NCBI GenBank assembly: GCA_000169115.1
Contig: AAVV01000012.1
Location: 1 to 64,000 of the forward strand
DNA length: 64,000 nucleotides
DNA from: a marine gamma proteobacterium HTCC2080
GTDB taxonomy: Bacteria; Pseudomonadota; Gammaproteobacteria; Pseudomonadales; Halieaceae
Direction: 5' to 3'
This document shows, piece after piece, positions 37,856 through 46,361 of this stretch. The notes beneath the pieces are model-generated. The model did no database searches. It was not told the origin of the DNA and saw only the letters and a program-made list of their open reading frames with translations. Made by a program: the position numbers and the translations under genes. How positions within the stretch are numbered: the stretch's first letter is position 1; each line of letters opens with the position of its first letter.

Positions 37856-38661
37856 GTTTGTCCTCGCTCTTCATAGAAGGCCCGCAAGACAACAGGGCTT
37901 TCAGGTAGAGTAGAACCACCATCGACAACAATGGTTTGACCCGTAATGTAAGAGGCCTGATCGCTGGCTAAAAACAACATGGTGTAGGCTATGTCCTCCG
38001 GAACACCTATTTCCCCCTTGGGAATAAATGATGCCATCTCCTTAAGCTCTTCCTCACCGGCTAAAAGACCCATTGCCTGCGTCATAATGTATCCTGGCTC
38101 CACGCCATTAACGGTTATATTTTCTCGCGCTAATTCAAGGGCAGCAGTCCTGATAAATGCATTCATGCCCCCCTTAGATGCCGCATAATTTGAGGTGCCG
38201 GGCATGGCTACCGAGGGCCCGGTAACCGATGAAGTGAATATTATTCGTCCCCCGCCCTGCTTCCTGAAAAATGGCAGCGCTTCCTGCGTCAGCCAAAAGC
38301 CCGCTTTCAGATTCACTGCCAACGTTTCGTCTAGCACCTCATCGGGCATTTCGGCAACGCTATAGATTGGAAAGATAGCCGCATTATGAATTCCTATATC
38401 GATGCGTCCCCAACGGTCTATAGTGGCCGCCACCATTCGTTCAATTTCTGAACGCTGTCCCACATCACACTGCACCAACATAGCTTCGCCACCATCCGCG
38501 CAAATATCGTCGACCGTCTGCTGGCCATTGGCGGCAGTGCGCGTTGCTACCACAACTTTCGCGCCGGCATGGGCAAATACCTTGGCAATACCCTCACCAA
38601 TACCTTGCCCTGCGCCCGTAACAATGGCGACACGTCCACTCAGATCCACTTGAAGTGTCAT
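37852..38661 (-). CDS. Short-chain dehydrogenase/reductase
   Basis: 269 residues of the classical SDR fold. TGAGQGIGEGIA is the cofactor motif, HNAAIFP corresponds to NNAG, and the active-site pair is SSVTG with YAASKGG (YxxxK). The C-terminus ends with TGQTIVVDGGSTL, as usual. It oxidises or reduces an alcohol or ketone with NAD(P). Its stop overlaps the next gene's start (ATGA) and it lies 6 bases after the MFS gene, so all four genes of 35.5-39.8 kb form one operon. In that pathway it may reduce or oxidise the aldehyde product of the lyase. Confidence 0.9.
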   Translation of the reverse strand: MTLQVDLSGRVAIVTGAGQGIGEGIAKVFAHAGAKVVVATRTAANGQQTVDDICADGGEAMLVQCDVGQRSEIERMVAATIDRWGRIDIGIHNAAIFPIYSVAEMPDEVLDETLAVNLKAGFWLTQEALPFFRKQGGGRIIFTSSVTGPSVAMPGTSNYAASKGGMNAFIRTAALELARENITVNGVEPGYIMTQAMGLLAGEEELKEMASFIPKGEIGVPEDIAYTMLFLASDQASYITGQTIVVDGGSTLPESPVVLRAFYEERGQT

Positions 38662-38667
38662 ATTATT

Positions 38668-39846
38668 TTATTCCCCTGTTGCAGACGGACGGGCTGCTTT
38701 AAGACCAGCTAGCATGAGGAACAGACCCAAACTGAAGACAAGTGCTCCTGCCGCTGCCCAATTAACCGCCGAATAATCACCGTCACTCACTAAACTAGCG
38801 GCAATAGACGGCCCCAGCGCGGCCCCCAAACCCTGTAGCGCGGTCATGATTACGATAAATTTTCCTTTGTTATCTAGCGTTGCAACCACACCCAGCTGGT
38901 AGGAGGTCGCCATTACATACAAGCCTTGATAGGCACAAGCACCGGCATAAAATGCCAAGGAGGAAAACTGGCCGACAAGCAACCAGAGCACACAAAGCTG
39001 ACCTAGCAACGCGACTAATAAAGGCATAAACCGCCCAAAGCGCTGAGCGGCGCCCGCAGCGATTAAAGCACCCATAATCGCTGCTAGTTGGGAAACCCCT
39101 AGCGCAAGGCCAATCGCATCTTGCTCAAGGCCCGCTTGCATGCCTATGCGCTCTATGAATCCCCAAAATCCGAAAACTGCCAGGTAGTAAACAAAACCGC
39201 CCAAGAGGCTGAGATACAATAAAGCGATAACCTTGACCGGGGTTTTACCACCGCCATTGCTATCAGTAACGGCGGTCTGAATAACACCTGATTGAGGAAA
39301 TCGAGGCAAAAAAGGTATCGCCAGTAGGGCTAAGGCAGCCATCATATAGAACACACCATTAACGCCAAAGATTGACATAAGAAGGGGCGCCAGCATAAAC
39401 AAAAGCCCCATCAACAAGCCCTGTACGGCTTGACCAATACCAAATGCTCTGTCGGGCTCACGGTTATCGCCGAGTGCTGCAACAACGATTGCGAAAACAC
39501 AACCGCCGATGTAGCCAGATAAAAAACGTAAAGCCATTATTTGAGTATGACCCTCGGCCATCGAGCTGCCAAAATTCAGCAATGCGTACCCTGCCAATCC
39601 CACAAACAAGGAGGACCGCCACCGCACTGTGCGCACCCAAAGCGCAGCCATCAAGAGCCCAAGCACCAATCCCACACCCTCCGCCGAAGCCACCGCACCC
39701 GCTTGCTGCTCACTGAACCCATAGCTGTCGATTAATCCACCAACAATCATGGGCATAACAATAATGGCTGCCGGACCGACCGGGTAGATCGCAGAAATTA
39801 ACGTGGTCTGGCTAAGACTGTGATCAAGTAGGTGCGTATTCGACAT
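38668..39846 (-). CDS. MFS transporter, first gene of the amino-alcohol-type operon
   Basis: 392 residues with about twelve hydrophobic segments, including SGYIGGCVFAIVVAALGD and LALLAIPFLPRFP. It belongs to the major facilitator superfamily, branch not recognised. As the first gene of a tight operon with an SDR, a phospho-lyase-type enzyme and a kinase, it is probably the uptake carrier for the pathway's substrate. ATG at 39846 is preceded by AGGGCGG. A TetR-family gene lies 0.4 kb upstream on the same strand. Confidence 0.85.
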   Translation of the reverse strand: MSNTHLLDHSLSQTTLISAIYPVGPAAIIVMPMIVGGLIDSYGFSEQQAGAVASAEGVGLVLGLLMAALWVRTVRWRSSLFVGLAGYALLNFGSSMAEGHTQIMALRFLSGYIGGCVFAIVVAALGDNREPDRAFGIGQAVQGLLMGLLFMLAPLLMSIFGVNGVFYMMAALALLAIPFLPRFPQSGVIQTAVTDSNGGGKTPVKVIALLYLSLLGGFVYYLAVFGFWGFIERIGMQAGLEQDAIGLALGVSQLAAIMGALIAAGAAQRFGRFMPLLVALLGQLCVLWLLVGQFSSLAFYAGACAYQGLYVMATSYQLGVVATLDNKGKFIVIMTALQGLGAALGPSIAASLVSDGDYSAVNWAAAGALVFSLGLFLMLAGLKAARPSATGE

Positions 39847-40250
39847 GTATCCGCCCTGTTTTGGTTAATTATTTTTCTGCGCTTTAAACTTCTGGTAACA
39901 GGTTACGCTTAAGCAACACCCTTTAACTTAATCATGTCGCGTTAGCGCTGACAAGACGGTGGTATTCGAGGGTTAGTGCGCCCGAAAACAAAAATATATG
40001 GCACAAGCCCGAATAATCGATTGATCGACACATCGACTGATCCACAAGAAAATCCAAGGTAGTTGGGCCGCTTTGAGCTAGCTTAAATCGTAATTTTGAT
40101 CGACTAATGCTTATCAGGTAACGCCTTGTTTTGGCATTTCCTGGACTTGAGGTTGATAAAAACCGTCAATGGAGACCCAACTCGCTGGCCAAAGAACGTG
40201 TTTAAGCGAAGGAGAGATTTAAGCGGAGATTAAGACCATATAGGTTGCAC
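39847..40250. other. Promoter region of the MFS operon
   Basis: About 0.4 kb between the TetR gene and the MFS operon, both on the minus strand. It contains an inverted repeat, TCGAT with ATCGA and a 2-base centre (40017-40028), and other copies of GATCGAC-like words nearby (40023-40029, about 40098). It could hold operators, but this is weak. Confidence 0.4.
40017..40028. promoter_or_regulatory. Candidate operator: TCGAT-N2-ATCGA inverted repeat
   Basis: Perfect 5-base arms around a two-base centre, about 170 bases before the MFS operon start. Such short repeats arise by chance, so a TetR-operator role is only a guess. Confidence 0.25.
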
Positions 40251-40877
40251 CTAGAGCTTCGGCTCGAGCGCAATTTTGAGTGCGGCCTGAAAGATCAAAT
40301 CAACGGTGCGCTTAGTTGTCGCGCGCTTCTTAGACGTGTCACCCACGACAACCATTAGACCCTCAACAAGACTAGCGATGACCAGCGCTCTTTCGCGGAC
40401 CTCAACCTTATTCAAGTTCGTATGCAGCGCTGCAATTGGCTCGCTCAATATCTCTATGTCATAGGCGTATAGCTGCTCAAGATAGCGCCCAGAAAAATCG
40501 TCCATAGATCCCAACAATGCCCATAGCTGAATAAAGAATTGTCGCGTTTGAGTCTGAGTTCCGTCTTCCAACTGAAAGCTCAACACTGCCTTAATCTGCT
40601 CCTCTGGAGCACTCGCCGATTTTGCGCTGATCGCATTTTGGCAGGCGAGACGATAGCGGCGGTTGATATCTACCAGCACGGCGTCGATCAGTGCATCTCG
40701 ACGTGGGTAGTAATATTGCAAATTAGCCAAGCTCACGCCGGCCTTGGTCGCAATATTTCGCATTGTGAAATATACAAGCGCCTCCGTAGCCAGCAAGTCA
40801 TGTGCAGCTTGAAGAATTTTTGCTGCAGTTTCCTTACCCGACCTGCGCGTCGCTGTGCCTTCCTTTGAGCTCACCAT
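40251..40877 (-). CDS. TetR-family transcriptional regulator
   Basis: 208 residues. The N-terminal helix-turn-helix spans about residues 15-60, with ILQAAHDLLA, MRNIATKAGVSLANLQYYYPRRDALIDAVL. The C-terminal ligand domain is of the usual length. It sits between the MFS operon (same strand, downstream) and the first TonB receptor (divergent), and could repress either. The palindrome at 41090-41101 in the divergent region is a candidate binding site. Confidence 0.9.
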   Translation of the reverse strand: MVSSKEGTATRRSGKETAAKILQAAHDLLATEALVYFTMRNIATKAGVSLANLQYYYPRRDALIDAVLVDINRRYRLACQNAISAKSASAPEEQIKAVLSFQLEDGTQTQTRQFFIQLWALLGSMDDFSGRYLEQLYAYDIEILSEPIAALHTNLNKVEVRERALVIASLVEGLMVVVGDTSKKRATTKRTVDLIFQAALKIALEPKL

Positions 40878-41177
40878 AATTGCATTTGCTATCAGTTTTT
40901 CACGACGCTCAAGAGTTTAACAGCAACGCTTTTATTATTCTGTCGTTCCGGGCCAGCTTGAGGAGGAACGTACAACAGCGCTCGGTGTTAACCCTATCTA
41001 GCGTTGTAATTGAGGGGGAAGTGTGGGTTGGAAGGGCGTGATGCCTGATACCTTTTCAACACAAATTTCGTGAAAAGCCTTGCATAAACGTAACGCGTTA
41101 CCTAATACTAAGTGTGAATCGGCCTAGATTCGTTGTTCTAAAAAAAAATAATATCAACGGTACTTTGGGGAAGCCTT
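40878..41177. other. Divergent promoter region, TetR / TonB receptor
   Basis: 300 bases between the divergent TetR and TonB-receptor starts. It contains the palindrome GTAACGCGTTAC at 41090-41101, with weak promoter-like words TTGCAT (41080-41085) and TAATAC (41103-41108) spaced 17 bases apart on either side. No gene was seen. Confidence 0.45.
41090..41101. promoter_or_regulatory. Perfect 12-bp palindrome, candidate operator
   Basis: GTAACGCGTTAC is its own reverse complement and lies 77 bases before the TonB-receptor ATG. A repressor bound here would sit in the spacer between the flanking TTGCAT and TAATAC words if these are the promoter. Those words match the sigma-70 consensus at only three of six positions each. 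Confidence 0.45.
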
Positions 41178-43664
41178 ATGAATAATTCAATAATCGGTTG
41201 GGGACGGCAAGCTGCACGAGTCTCTGGATTTACCCTCACAACACTAAGTATTGCAATAAGTGCTCAGGCGTCAGTACTCGAAGAAATAGTGGTTACGGCT
41301 CAGAAACGCGAACAGAATTTACAAGACGTTGGTGTATCGGTTACCGCTTACTCGGGCGATCAAATGAAGGCGCTGGGCGTGACCAACACCACAGAAATCA
41401 CAGAACAAATAGCCGGGCTGCAAATGACCAGCTTTTCACCCAACTTAGTGACGTTTAATATTCGTGGCGTGTCACAGAACAACTTCACCGACAACAACGA
41501 GGCCCCTGTAGCGGTTTATATTGACGACGCCTACGTTGCAAGCATGAACGCCATTAGTGGTCAGCTGTTTGATATCGATCGTGTGGAGGTACTGCGGGGC
41601 CCACAGGGCACCTTATTCGGTCGCAACGCGACCGGCGGCGTCATTCATTACGTGACTAAAGGCGCTGATTCCGCTGAGTTTAATGGCTACGTTGAAGGGA
41701 CTTACTCCGACTATTCCAAATACAGCATTGAGACTGCATTTGGTGGCTCTATGTCTGCCAATGCCCGTTACCGCATTGCACTGCGTAAGGAGGAGTCAGA
41801 TGGCTACATTGAGTCGGCAAGCTACCCTCAGGATTTAACTGTCGTACCGGTCAGTGCTCTTCCCCCCGCTAGCGGTCAGGATTTGGGGGGATCGAATGGC
41901 TACGCATTGCGGGCTGCATTTGAATTTGATCTGTCTGACGCCGCAACGTTATCGCTTAGCGCTAAGTATTCAGAAGACAGCGACGTACCAACCGGAGGCT
42001 ACAGCTTTCTACCCTATGGTGACGCCAGTATTCCACCAACAGATCCCGCAGATCCCAATGCTTACGTTCCACCAGAATTTACTGCGTTTGTTACAGATAT
42101 CATTGGAGCACCCGCAGGCGCCACGTCGGCAATTTTCTTTTGTAACGACCAGATCAATTGCTTCACTCCAGTAGACACTGCGGGGCGAACAACGTTTACC
42201 GGTGACTCTCCAGAACCCTTCAAGAGTTACTCCGATTACGCGGGCTATATGGATCGGGATACGACTAACTTAACAGCGCGGCTTGACTGGGCGCTAAATG
42301 ACAACTTGGAATTAGTTTCGATCACAAACTATTCGGCAACTGATAAGTTTTATACAGAAGACGGCGACGGCATTCCTGCTCCTATTATCGAATTCACCAC
42401 GGTGGCCGACTTTTCTCAGTTGTCTCAGGAAATCAGGCTCTCCAGCGAAGGAGAAACGTTGCGCTGGACGGCTGGCGTCTACTTCCTTGATATGGAAACA
42501 GACGCCGACGTGGTTACCGTAGGCGCCCCCGTTGGTGGCGTAGCCGCTGAGCTGGGCTTTTTTGATGGCGCCGGTAACAACCTCGCAGTCAATGCTCGGG
42601 TTGCCCAAGATTATCTACTGGAATCACAAAACTGGTCGGTATTCGGACAGGTAGAGCTTGATCTTAGTGACCGGCTGACCCTGATTGGTGGTTACCGATA
42701 CTCGCAGGATGACAAAGACCTAGACTTTACAACCACTTTTCAGGCCGATGGTTTGATCACCGATGTCGCTACGGGCGCCACTGACGGCACCGCAGTTGCC
42801 GTCGAGACCTTAAATTTGGGCAACGCCGTAGCGGCTGCCGGTGGCGATCCACAGAACAAAGTGGACTATAGCGATTACGCTGCGCGCCTACAGCTTGATT
42901 ATCGAATGAACGACACCATGTTGCTGTTTGCCTCTTACAACCGAGGCATAAAAGGTGGCAACTTCGCGCCCTCTGCCAATGTCACGCTGGAACAGATACG
43001 CCACGAGGAGGAGGTACTCGACGCTTTTGAAGTGGGTGCAAAAACTGAATTTCTTGATGGCAGGGCTCGACTGAACGCCACAGCCTTTTACTATGATTAC
43101 AGCGACTATCAGGCTTTCACCTTCTCGGGAGGCACTCCCAGCGTAAGTAATGCGCAAGCTGAAAACCAAGGTGCCGAAATTGAGCTGACATTACTACCTA
43201 CAGAGAACTGGGACATACTGCTAGGAGTTTCTCTGCAAGACTCTTCGGTCGACAATGTGGAAACACCCCAATCTCAAGGTACACCGGTAGGTTTTTCGGT
43301 TGACTGGCCTGTTGATTTCCTTAATGACATGGAACTACCGAATACTCCTGATGTGAGCTTCAATTACCTGTTCCGCTACAATTTTGATGTGGGTCAAGGC
43401 AACCTAGCTTTCCAGTTTGATGGCGTGTACTACGGCGATCAATATCTGGAAGTGACAAATGGTGCTGCCGCATTCCAAAAGTCTTATAACGTTTCTAACG
43501 TTAGTGCGACCTATGCAACCGATGCGTGGAGCGTCCGTGCTTGGGTTAAGAACGTTGGAGATGAAGAGTACAAACAGTACGCTCTCGATCTGGGTATTCT
43601 AGGAGGCACGGCTGTTTATGGGCCGCCACAATGGTGGGGAGTCACAGCCTCTTATAACTTCTAG
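41178..43664 (+). CDS. TonB-dependent receptor (copy 1)
   Basis: 828 residues. A signal peptide (about 1-31, ending AQA) is followed by LEEIVVTAQKREQNLQDVGVSV, the TonB box and start of the plug, then plug motifs FNIRGVSQNNF, VEVLRGPQGTLFGRNATGG. Beta-barrel repeats fill the rest, and the protein ends in aromatic WGVTASYNF. It imports a large or hydrophobic ligand across the outer membrane using TonB energy. It is closely related to the receptor at 48938-51142. ATG at 41178 is preceded by GGGGAAG. The sulfatase starts 8 bases after its stop. Confidence 0.95.
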   Translation: MNNSIIGWGRQAARVSGFTLTTLSIAISAQASVLEEIVVTAQKREQNLQDVGVSVTAYSGDQMKALGVTNTTEITEQIAGLQMTSFSPNLVTFNIRGVSQNNFTDNNEAPVAVYIDDAYVASMNAISGQLFDIDRVEVLRGPQGTLFGRNATGGVIHYVTKGADSAEFNGYVEGTYSDYSKYSIETAFGGSMSANARYRIALRKEESDGYIESASYPQDLTVVPVSALPPASGQDLGGSNGYALRAAFEFDLSDAATLSLSAKYSEDSDVPTGGYSFLPYGDASIPPTDPADPNAYVPPEFTAFVTDIIGAPAGATSAIFFCNDQINCFTPVDTAGRTTFTGDSPEPFKSYSDYAGYMDRDTTNLTARLDWALNDNLELVSITNYSATDKFYTEDGDGIPAPIIEFTTVADFSQLSQEIRLSSEGETLRWTAGVYFLDMETDADVVTVGAPVGGVAAELGFFDGAGNNLAVNARVAQDYLLESQNWSVFGQVELDLSDRLTLIGGYRYSQDDKDLDFTTTFQADGLITDVATGATDGTAVAVETLNLGNAVAAAGGDPQNKVDYSDYAARLQLDYRMNDTMLLFASYNRGIKGGNFAPSANVTLEQIRHEEEVLDAFEVGAKTEFLDGRARLNATAFYYDYSDYQAFTFSGGTPSVSNAQAENQGAEIELTLLPTENWDILLGVSLQDSSVDNVETPQSQGTPVGFSVDWPVDFLNDMELPNTPDVSFNYLFRYNFDVGQGNLAFQFDGVYYGDQYLEVTNGAAAFQKSYNVSNVSATYATDAWSVRAWVKNVGDEEYKQYALDLGILGGTAVYGPPQWWGVTASYNF

Positions 43665-43672
43665 CCCAAGCA

Positions 43673-45343
43673 ATGACCCACAACAAAACAACTGGAGGGG
43701 TTAGCACCCTCCATTTTTATTTCAAGGTCATTTTCCTAAGTGTCATTCTTGCCACTTTTGGCGCGGGGCTTGCGGGCTGCGAGGTCGGGGAACCCCACGA
43801 TCATCACGGCAAATCAGTCCAGAATGACGCAACAGCAGTTGTAGAAAGTCAAAAGCCCAATGTTTTGATTATTGTGGTCGACGATGCCGGCTTTGCAGAC
43901 TTGGGTTTCATGGGTGGAGAGATCCCCACGCCTAATCTCGATGCTTTAGCAGACGACGGCGTGATACTCACCAACTTTCATGCTGCACCTACCTGCTCAC
44001 CAACCCGCTCCATGCTGTTATCGGGCGTCGATAGTCATATTGCCGGCTTGGGCAATATGTTTGAGGAACTCGCGCCCAACCAAAAGAACAAGCCAGGCTA
44101 TGAGGGTTATCTTCATAAGCGTATCGCACCACTACCCGCCTTGTTTCAAGATGCTGGTTATGAAACCTTCATGAGCGGTAAATGGCACCTTGGCTTGGCA
44201 GATGACCAAGCCCCCACGCAGCGTGGCTTTGATAAAGCGTTTGCACTGTTACAAGGAGGGGCGGGGCATTTTTCCGATATGCAATCACTGTGGGAAACTG
44301 AGGTGGGACAGCGTGGCAAAGCCAAGTATCGGGAAAACGGCAAAATACTGAATAAATTGCCCGACAACTTCAAATACTCCAGTCAGTTTTATGTCGACAA
44401 AATGCTGGATTACATTGAACAACGTGACAACGACAACAGAGCAAAAAGCAGCCCGTTTTTTGGATACCTGTCATTTACTGCGCCTCATTGGCCACTTCAA
44501 GCACCACCTGAGGCTATTGCACGGCACCACGGACAATATGATTTGGGATATGAGGCACTGGCTCAGCAGCGGCTTGCACGCCAGATTGAACTGGGCATAC
44601 TTCCCCCCAACACACCCCTTAGCTCAAGACCTAGTGACGCCCCAGCATGGAAGGACCTGTCACCAGCGGAAAAAGCTTTATCAGTCAGGCGTATGGAAAT
44701 TTATGCTGCGATGGTCGATGAAACCGACAGGCACATTGGTCGACTGATCAATGCATTAGAAGTTAAGGGACTACTCGATAACACCATAATTGTATTTATG
44801 TCTGACAACGGTGCTGAGGGGCACAGCTTAGACGCGCTTTTTCCCGAAGCGGTTTTCCCGAAAGCTCGAGAGTGGGTTCTGGGCACCTTTGACTATGAGC
44901 TAGAAGCACTGGGCAGCGCAGACTCTTACGTTCTCTATGGTCCCGGCTGGGGCTGGGCGGCAACGCCCGCGTTCAGAGGCTACAAAGCCTACGTATCTCA
45001 AGGCGGAACAAGGGCCCCAGCGTTTGTATCCTTTCCGAAGCGACTCGCTAGCGGAGTAAAGCGCTCAGAGCTACTGAGCGTTCAAGATATTACCCCTACA
45101 TTGTTGGAGCTAGCCGCCATTCCTGCCCCAGAGGGCATCTTCGCAGGCCGGCCAGTGAGCACGATTACCGGTCGATCAATGTTACCCCTGTTACGGCAAA
45201 ATTCTGAAGCGACCAGTAACAACGCCGAACCTCGAATACTGGGGTTTGAGCTGTTTGGAAAACGCAGTGTTCGGCAAGGCTCTTGGACCTGCTGGAAATG
45301 TATTCACCTCAGGGGACGGGTAAATGGCAACTCTATGATGTAA
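43673..45343 (+). CDS. Sulfatase (arylsulfatase family), frameshifted near the end
   Basis: An exported lipoprotein-type sulfatase. A signal ends in GLAGC (Cys36), and Asp70-Asp71 of VVVDDAGFADLG are metal ligands. TCSPTRSMLLSG gives the C-x-P-x-R motif, with Cys108 the one converted to formylglycine. It removes sulfate esters in the periplasm. At about 45289 the frame shifts; the remaining reading TCWKCIHL is non-family, whereas the conserved tail continues in another frame (45283-45474). One C lost from a CCC run in TGGACC(C)TGCTG would explain it. Only the end is affected. It follows the TonB receptor directly, suggesting that uptake and desulfation are linked. Confidence 0.85.
   Translation: MTHNKTTGGVSTLHFYFKVIFLSVILATFGAGLAGCEVGEPHDHHGKSVQNDATAVVESQKPNVLIIVVDDAGFADLGFMGGEIPTPNLDALADDGVILTNFHAAPTCSPTRSMLLSGVDSHIAGLGNMFEELAPNQKNKPGYEGYLHKRIAPLPALFQDAGYETFMSGKWHLGLADDQAPTQRGFDKAFALLQGGAGHFSDMQSLWETEVGQRGKAKYRENGKILNKLPDNFKYSSQFYVDKMLDYIEQRDNDNRAKSSPFFGYLSFTAPHWPLQAPPEAIARHHGQYDLGYEALAQQRLARQIELGILPPNTPLSSRPSDAPAWKDLSPAEKALSVRRMEIYAAMVDETDRHIGRLINALEVKGLLDNTIIVFMSDNGAEGHSLDALFPEAVFPKAREWVLGTFDYELEALGSADSYVLYGPGWGWAATPAFRGYKAYVSQGGTRAPAFVSFPKRLASGVKRSELLSVQDITPTLLELAAIPAPEGIFAGRPVSTITGRSMLPLLRQNSEATSNNAEPRILGFELFGKRSVRQGSWTCWKCIHLRGRVNGNSMM
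43693..43713 (+). terminator. Terminator-like hairpin inside the sulfatase start
   Basis: A seven-base stem TGGAGGG/CCCTCCA with a seven-base loop is followed by ATTTTTATTT. It lies within the first dozen codons of the sulfatase and 29 bases after the TonB-receptor stop. It may be the receptor's terminator or an attenuator that lowers sulfatase expression. Confidence 0.5.
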
Positions 45344-45474
45344 GCACAGACCTAGCTGAGGAGATCGATCTTGCAAACTCTAGACCTGATAAGCTCAAGG
45401 AACTCATCGAACTGTGGGACGTATACGCCGATGAGAATAATGTTGTCCTTCCCGATTGGAACAGTGGTTACTAA
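45283..45474 (+). pseudogene. C-terminal tail of the sulfatase, out of frame
   Basis: This 63-codon frame reads LLEMYSPQGTGKWQLYDVSTDLAEEIDLA, which is the typical end of arylsulfatases (WQLYDV.. DPAE..DLA), and stops after DWNSGY. It joins the upstream frame if one base is restored around 45287-45290. It is either a true deletion in this strain or a sequencing/assembly error. Confidence 0.75.
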
Positions 45475-45716
45475 TAAAATGGGGGCTTGCACCAAGGCAG
45501 GCAAGCGGAAGCACTGTGAACAGCAAACGTAGAAACATCTGCGCATCAACACGCCAATATTGGCCAACATTACAAGATCCCAAGAGTTCGTGAGCCCCTG
45601 TGCTAGCGTGCCTTAGAAACTCAAGCGCCAATGGGTCCATCCAAAACCAAAGTCTTTAGCCAGTGCAGTTCGGTGGGCAGTTTTTGTCTCTGATAGGCAT
45701 ACATGGCCAACGCTTA

Positions 45717-46310
45717 TCATACGTGCTTGCCTGGCTCCCAACCCCACCCTCCCAATGTACGCTCCGCCACTCCTGCGGGATATTCTTCTAACTGAGTCGC
45801 CATGGTGTCATTCCAGCGGTTGAGATATCCGAAGAGCCCAAGGGACGCCACGATCTCTACAATCTGACCCTCATCCCAATGCTCTTTAAGCGCAGTAAAA
45901 TCATCGGCATTACATTCATTCGGTAGTTGGCCCGCCTTCATGCCCACCCGAAGGGCTGCACGTTCTGCGGGCGAAAAAAGGGCATTACTTTCGAACTCCC
46001 AAAGGTGTGCAATCTTTTCGTCTGACGCCTTATAGATACTGCTCAAGTTAGCCATGTGCGACTGGCAGTAGCGACAACCGCTGGCCTGGCTGCTAATCAG
46101 CGCAACCAGCATTTTAGTTTCTTCGGGTACAGTGCCCTCATAGAGAATCGCCTGATTGAGCTGGGCGAAAGCTTTTGCAATTGACGGCCTTCGTGCCATG
46201 GTCAAAACGCTATTGGGTATAAACTTGCGGATGTCGAGGTACCGCTTGAGCATGCGCTGTAAATCGGCATCTTCAATGTCAGCCGCATTGAGCGGATTCA
46301 AGTGGGCCAT
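45717..46310 (-). CDS. Carboxymuconolactone decarboxylase / AhpD-like protein
   Basis: About 197 residues of the AhpD-like fold. SGCRYCQSHMA contains the CxxC pair and following histidine of peroxidase-type members, in the middle of the protein. It may be an alkylhydroperoxidase-type enzyme or act on lactones. It is the last gene of the minus-strand cluster and lies 51 bases after the FAD oxidoreductase. AGGAG precedes the ATG at 46310 by seven bases. Confidence 0.85.
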   Translation of the reverse strand: MAHLNPLNAADIEDADLQRMLKRYLDIRKFIPNSVLTMARRPSIAKAFAQLNQAILYEGTVPEETKMLVALISSQASGCRYCQSHMANLSSIYKASDEKIAHLWEFESNALFSPAERAALRVGMKAGQLPNECNADDFTALKEHWDEGQIVEIVASLGLFGYLNRWNDTMATQLEEYPAGVAERTLGGWGWEPGKHV

Positions 46311-46361
46311 CAAAGATCTCCTAAATTACAGGCCTCCTTACAGCGTAATACTGCAGGCCAT

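Noticed and set aside
45485-45506. GCTTGC/GCAAGC hairpin after the sulfatase
   Set aside because: No T-tract follows, so a terminator is not supported.
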